Source of the DNA: Neisseria perflava
GTDB lineage: Bacteria; Pseudomonadota; Gammaproteobacteria; Burkholderiales; Neisseriaceae
DNA: 59,744 nucleotides
Direction of reading: 5' to 3'
Assembly: GCF_024170405.1 (NCBI RefSeq)
Contig: NZ_JALJYC010000018.1
Coordinates: forward strand, 1 to 59,744
Shown here: positions 56,408-59,744 of the stretch, in pieces
Position numbering within the stretch: the stretch's first letter is position 1
Layout of the letters: each line of letters begins with the position of its first letter
Notes under the pieces: model-generated
Told to the model about the DNA's origin: nothing
What the model saw: only the letters and a program-made list of their open reading frames with translations
Databases searched by the model: none
Translations under genes and position numbers: made by a program

Positions 56408-57817
56408 TTATGCTTTCAAATCAAAATGCGGGTTCATCAAATTTTCCGGCGACAAAATGCGGTCAAGCTCAGCCTCGCTCAACAAGCCCTGCTCCAACAC
56501 CACTTCACGCACGTTTTTACCCGTTTGCGCACAAATCTTGCCGACAATATCGCCGTTGTGGTGGCCGATATACGGATTGAGGTAAGTGACCAAACCAATA
56601 GAGTTGAACACATAACCCTCGCAAATGTCGCGGTTGACGGTAATGCCGCTGACGCATTTTTCCGCCAGTTTCACGCTGGCATTGCCCAACAGCGCAATGC
56701 TTTCAAACATACATTGCGCAATCACCGGCTCCATCACGTTCAACTGCAACTGCCCCGCTTCGGCGGCAAAGGTAATCGTGGTATCGTTGCCAATCACTTT
56801 GAAACACACCTGATTGACCACTTCGGGAATTACCGGATTGACCTTGGCCGGCATAATCGACGAACCGGCCTGCATTTCCGGCAGGTTAATCTCCTTCAAA
56901 CCAGCACGCGTGCCGGACGAGAGCAGACGCAGGTCGTTACAGATTTTGGAGAGCTTGACGGCGGTGCGTTTCAGAGCACTGTGCACCATTACATAAGCGC
57001 CGCAGTCGGAAGTCGCCTCAATCAGGTTCGGTGTCAGCGTACACGGCAGGCCGCTAACTTGGGATAATTTTTCCACCACCAGCGGTGCATAGCCTTGCGG
57101 CGTGTTCACGCCCGTACCGATGGCGGTTGCGCCCAAGTTCACTTCCAGCAGCAGGGCGCGGGTACGGTCGAGATTGAGGATTTCCTCTTCCACCAATACC
57201 TGAAACGAGCGGAACTCCTGCCCCACCGTCATCGGCACGGCATCTTGCAACTGGGTGCGCCCCATTTTCAAAACATCTTTAAACTCATCGGCTTTGGCGG
57301 CAAAAGCGGCTTTAAGCGTTTCCAGTTTGGCCAAAAATCCGCCTATGCTCTCATAAACCGCCAAGCGGAAACCGGTCGGATATGCATCGTTGGTCGATTG
57401 ACTGGCATTAACATGATCCATCGGGCTGACGATGTCGTAACGCCCTTTTTCATAGCCCAAAACCTCCAGCGCCAGATTCGCCACCACTTCGTTGGTGTTC
57501 ATATTGACCGAAGTACCCGCTCCGCCCTGATACACATCCGACGGAAACTGATCCAAGCAGCGGCCTTTAAGCAAAACCTCGTCGCAAGCCTGCTCAATCG
57601 CTGCCGCAATTTCAGACGGCACCGCGCCCAATTCGGCATTGGCCTGCGCCGTGGCCTTTTTCACCATCACCATGCTGCGCACAAACAGCGGAATATCAGA
57701 AATTTTCTGTGTGGAAATCTGAAAGTTTTCCATTGCCCTCAAGGTGTGGATACCCCAATAAGCGTCGGCGGGAATCTCACGTTCGCCCAATAAATCCTGC
57801 TCGATACGGAATGCCAT
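56408..57817 (-). CDS. aspA: Aspartate ammonia-lyase
   Basis: Splits aspartate to fumarate and ammonia, feeding anaerobic fumarate reduction or the TCA cycle. The fumarase/aspartase signature GSSIMPAKVNPVIPE (catalytic Ser loop), GTSVNMNTNEVVAN and MGRTQLQDAVPMTVGQEF are present in the 469-residue protein. The N-terminus RIEQDLLGEREIPADAYWGIHT is that of aspartase and not of class II fumarase. A DUS near 57611 encodes AVPSEIAA. Confidence 0.95.
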   Translation of the reverse strand: MAFRIEQDLLGEREIPADAYWGIHTLRAMENFQISTQKISDIPLFVRSMVMVKKATAQANAELGAVPSEIAAAIEQACDEVLLKGRCLDQFPSDVYQGGAGTSVNMNTNEVVANLALEVLGYEKGRYDIVSPMDHVNASQSTNDAYPTGFRLAVYESIGGFLAKLETLKAAFAAKADEFKDVLKMGRTQLQDAVPMTVGQEFRSFQVLVEEEILNLDRTRALLLEVNLGATAIGTGVNTPQGYAPLVVEKLSQVSGLPCTLTPNLIEATSDCGAYVMVHSALKRTAVKLSKICNDLRLLSSGTRAGLKEINLPEMQAGSSIMPAKVNPVIPEVVNQVCFKVIGNDTTITFAAEAGQLQLNVMEPVIAQCMFESIALLGNASVKLAEKCVSGITVNRDICEGYVFNSIGLVTYLNPYIGHHNGDIVGKICAQTGKNVREVVLEQGLLSEAELDRILSPENLMNPHFDLKA

Positions 57818-57921
57818 GTTTTCTTTCCTCTTTTATAGATTGCGTGTTTAAAATTACAAGCAACTACAAGCGCAACAATAGCCGAGTTTGCCCGCCTTGT
57901 CTATCTTTCGAGGATGACAAA

Positions 57922-57954
57922 AGGCCGTCTGAAACATCGGGTTTCAGACGGCCT
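57922..57954 (-). terminator. Paired-DUS terminator of accA
   Basis: 14-bp perfect stem AGGCCGTCTGAAAC and its complement around five bases, 23 bases past the accA stop. Confidence 0.75.
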
Positions 57955-57977
57955 CAAGATAAGACGGTTAGCTTGGA

Positions 57978-58943
57978 TTATTTGTCTTTATCCAAAAATT
58001 TACCGTAGTCCATAATACGGTCAAAACGGCGCGACAACAAATCGTTCATCGGCATGCTTTGCGCCTCATGCAGCTGGCTTTCCAAGACGGCTTTGGTGTT
58101 TTTCATCACGGTATCGTAATCGCGGTGCGCACCGCCCAAAGGCTCGGCAATCACGCGGTCAATCAAGCCCAGTTTCAGCAGGCGGTCGGCGGTAATGCCC
58201 AACGCTTGCGCGGCATCAGCGGCTTTTTCGGCAGTTTTCCACAAAATAGACGCGCAGCCTTCCGGCGAAATCACCGAATAAGTGGAATATTGCAGCATAT
58301 TGACATAATCGCCCACGGCAATCGCCAAAGCGCCGCCGGAGCCGCCTTCGCCGATAATGGTGCACAATACCGGCACGCGCAGGCTGGTCAGCTCATACAG
58401 ATTGCGGCCGATGGCTTCCGATTGGCCGCGCTCTTCCGCGCCGATGCCGGGATACGCCCCTGGGGTATCGACAAAGGTCATCACCGGCAAACCGAATTTT
58501 TCCGCCGTTTTCATCAGGCGCAGGGCTTTGCGGTAGCCTTCCGGACGCGGCATACCGAAATTACGGTGGATTTTTTCTTTAGTATCACGGCCTTTCTGAT
58601 GGCCGATAACCACCACGCATTGGCCGTTGAAACGCGCCAAACCGCCGACAATCGCATAATCGTCGGCATAATGGCGGTCGCCGTGCAGTTCTTCAAAATC
58701 GGTAAAAATCGAGCCGATGTAATCCAGCGTATAAGGACGCTGCGGATGGCGCGAAACCTGTGAGATTTGGGCAGGTGTCAGCTTACTGAAAATCGACTTG
58801 GTCAAATCGTTGCTTTTCTTTTGCAGGCGGGTGATTTCGTCTGAAATATCCACTGCGGATTCGCCCTGCACAAAGCGCAATTCATCAATCTTTTTGGTTA
58901 ATTCGGCAATCGGTTGTTCAAAGTCCAAAAAAACGGGTTTCAT
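57978..58943 (-). CDS. accA: Acetyl-CoA carboxylase carboxyltransferase subunit alpha
   Basis: With AccD transfers the carboxyl group from biotin to acetyl-CoA, the first step of fatty-acid synthesis. The 321-residue protein begins MKPVFLDFEQPIAELTKKI. VVIGHQKGRDTKEK, FVDTPGAYPGIGAEERGQSEAI and IGEGGSGGALAI are the carboxyltransferase motifs. Normal length. Single gene, divergent from hslR. Confidence 0.96.
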   Translation of the reverse strand: MKPVFLDFEQPIAELTKKIDELRFVQGESAVDISDEITRLQKKSNDLTKSIFSKLTPAQISQVSRHPQRPYTLDYIGSIFTDFEELHGDRHYADDYAIVGGLARFNGQCVVVIGHQKGRDTKEKIHRNFGMPRPEGYRKALRLMKTAEKFGLPVMTFVDTPGAYPGIGAEERGQSEAIGRNLYELTSLRVPVLCTIIGEGGSGGALAIAVGDYVNMLQYSTYSVISPEGCASILWKTAEKAADAAQALGITADRLLKLGLIDRVIAEPLGGAHRDYDTVMKNTKAVLESQLHEAQSMPMNDLLSRRFDRIMDYGKFLDKDK

Positions 58944-59137
58944 ACAATGAAGCTCTCATCAATAATTTTCGCCTAATCATACGCTAATCGGGCATTTTTA
59001 TCAGCATTCCGTATCAAAATATGTGAAATTTTCTTGAATACGGCGGGGAAAATCCCCATTTAGTGCAAACACACTAATACGGCTTTGCGCCGTATCGTAT
59101 GATAAACTCGCATTCAGTTCAATTACTTCATCCGACC

Positions 59138-59539
59138 ATGAAACCCGATACCGATTCCCTCAGCATGCGGCTGGACAAATGGCTCTGGGCCGCCCGCTTT
59201 TTCAAAACCCGCGCATTGGCGCAAAAGCATATCGAACTGGGGCGCGTGCAGGTCAACGGCGCCAAAGTCAAAAACAGCAAAAACATCAGCGCGGGCGACA
59301 TCATCGACCTGACGCTCAACTCCCTGCCCTACAAAATCAAAGTATTGGCACTCAACCACCAACGCCGTCCGGCGCCGGAAGCGCGTTTGCTGTATGAAGA
59401 AGACATGAAAACGGCAAGCGAACGCGAGGCGCAAAAACTATTGGACCAAGCCAGCCGTATCAACGCGGCCTATCCCGACGGTCGTCCGACCAAACGCGAC
59501 CGCCGCCAGCTCGACCGCATGAAGCATGGCAGCTGGTAA
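59138..59539 (+). CDS. hslR: S4-domain RNA-binding heat-shock protein Hsp15
   Basis: HslR binds stalled 50S subunits carrying nascent chains and peptidyl-tRNA and helps recycle them. The S4 motif is residues 10-60: MRLDKWLWAARFFKTRALAQKHIELGRVQVNGAKVK. The C-terminal helix is basic and ends DRRQLDRMKHGSW. The ATG at 59138 gives 133 residues, the E. coli size; an ATG nine codons later and one at 59099 are less likely. Confidence 0.9.
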   Translation: MKPDTDSLSMRLDKWLWAARFFKTRALAQKHIELGRVQVNGAKVKNSKNISAGDIIDLTLNSLPYKIKVLALNHQRRPAPEARLLYEEDMKTASEREAQKLLDQASRINAAYPDGRPTKRDRRQLDRMKHGSW

Positions 59540-59578
59540 TATAGTAGAATTAGTTAAAAACCCAACCATAAACACCGT

Positions 59579-59640
59579 GTAGGTTGGGTTGTAAACCCAA
59601 CATTTGTTCGAACTTCCGTTGGGATTTCATCCCAACCTAC
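59579..59640. repeat. 62-bp inverted repeat downstream of hslR
   Basis: Arms GTAGGTTGGGTTGTAAACCC and GGGATTTCATCCCAACCTAC pair with a few mismatches; each arm also folds on itself. It may be a small repetitive element or a terminator for hslR. The remaining bases to 59744 hold no recognised gene. Confidence 0.7.
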
Positions 59641-59744
59641 TCAGTTTGGTTTTGGGGCTGTACTAGATAATTAGAGCAAATTACCTTTTACTAACTGTTT
59701 CAAAATAGAAATTTGAGATTTTATTTCACTGTTGTTAAAACGCC

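Noticed and set aside
1..59744. tRNA, rRNA, tmRNA or RNase P genes
   Set aside because: I looked in all gaps over about 150 bases and found no cloverleaf-like fold, CCA end or conserved rRNA block. A covariance search would settle it.

Overview
The window is a chromosomal stretch of a Neisseria species. The clearest sign is the DNA uptake sequence core GCCGTCTGAA, which occurs dozens of times on both strands, often as inverted pairs forming transcription terminators. Most copies are preceded by AG (AGGCCGTCTGAA, the dialect usual in commensal and animal-associated Neisseria). A minority are preceded by AT (the meningococcal/gonococcal form). pflB/pflA, molybdopterin genes, a CodA-like deaminase and a tannase-like gene also point away from the two pathogens. 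I cannot name the species.

Layout. 1-1.5 kb: a broken 2-keto-3-deoxygluconate kinase and a molybdate-binding Mop protein. 1.6-3.8 kb: a 161-bp MITE, then xerD, a Bcp peroxiredoxin and a deoxynucleoside kinase. 3.9-5.6 kb: a broken tannase/feruloyl-esterase gene. 5.7-11.5 kb: folK, sirB2-like, a methyltransferase, hfq, and hisS-yfgM-der. 11.6-17.5 kb: a pseudouridine synthase, a zinc alcohol dehydrogenase with a textbook Zur box, mutY, a lone amino-acid ABC permease and trhP. 17.5-21.6 kb: yidB, the operon moaD-moaE-mobA-moeA and a NarL/NarP-type regulator. 21.7-25.1 kb: pflA and pflB with an FNR-like box. 25.3-29.3 kb: hisZ-purA and lldD.

29.5-33 kb holds iscR-iscS-iscU-(TraR/DksA-like)-iscA-hscB behind an IscR-like operator. 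33-40.3 kb: a lipoprotein, hemB, an SLC13 transporter, ppiB, ndh and a trans-sulfuration enzyme. 40.5-46.2 kb: folE2, dsbD, and a cytosine-deaminase-like gene paired with an MFS transporter. 46.3-51.2 kb: an acyltransferase, mutM, a YafS-like methyltransferase and mltD. 51.3-59.7 kb: a Correia-like repeat, rhlE, an RlmK-like methyltransferase, an HTH-AlaA fusion, a second MITE copy, a tautomerase, aspA, accA and hslR.

The genes are mostly housekeeping, with an anaerobic/redox theme: molybdopterin synthesis, a nitrate-type response regulator, pyruvate formate-lyase, aspartase, lactate dehydrogenase, NDH-2, DsbD and Fe-S assembly. Points that stand out: two genes with two independent disabling lesions each; two families of non-autonomous inverted-repeat elements plus a Correia-like element; a phage-type HTH fused to AlaA; a zinc-ligand-deficient TraR/DksA-like protein inside the isc operon; a CodA homologue with a changed specificity residue; and readable operators for Zur, FNR and IscR. 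I found no tRNA, rRNA, CRISPR array, prophage or intact transposase. I do not see a clear new defence or biosynthetic system.
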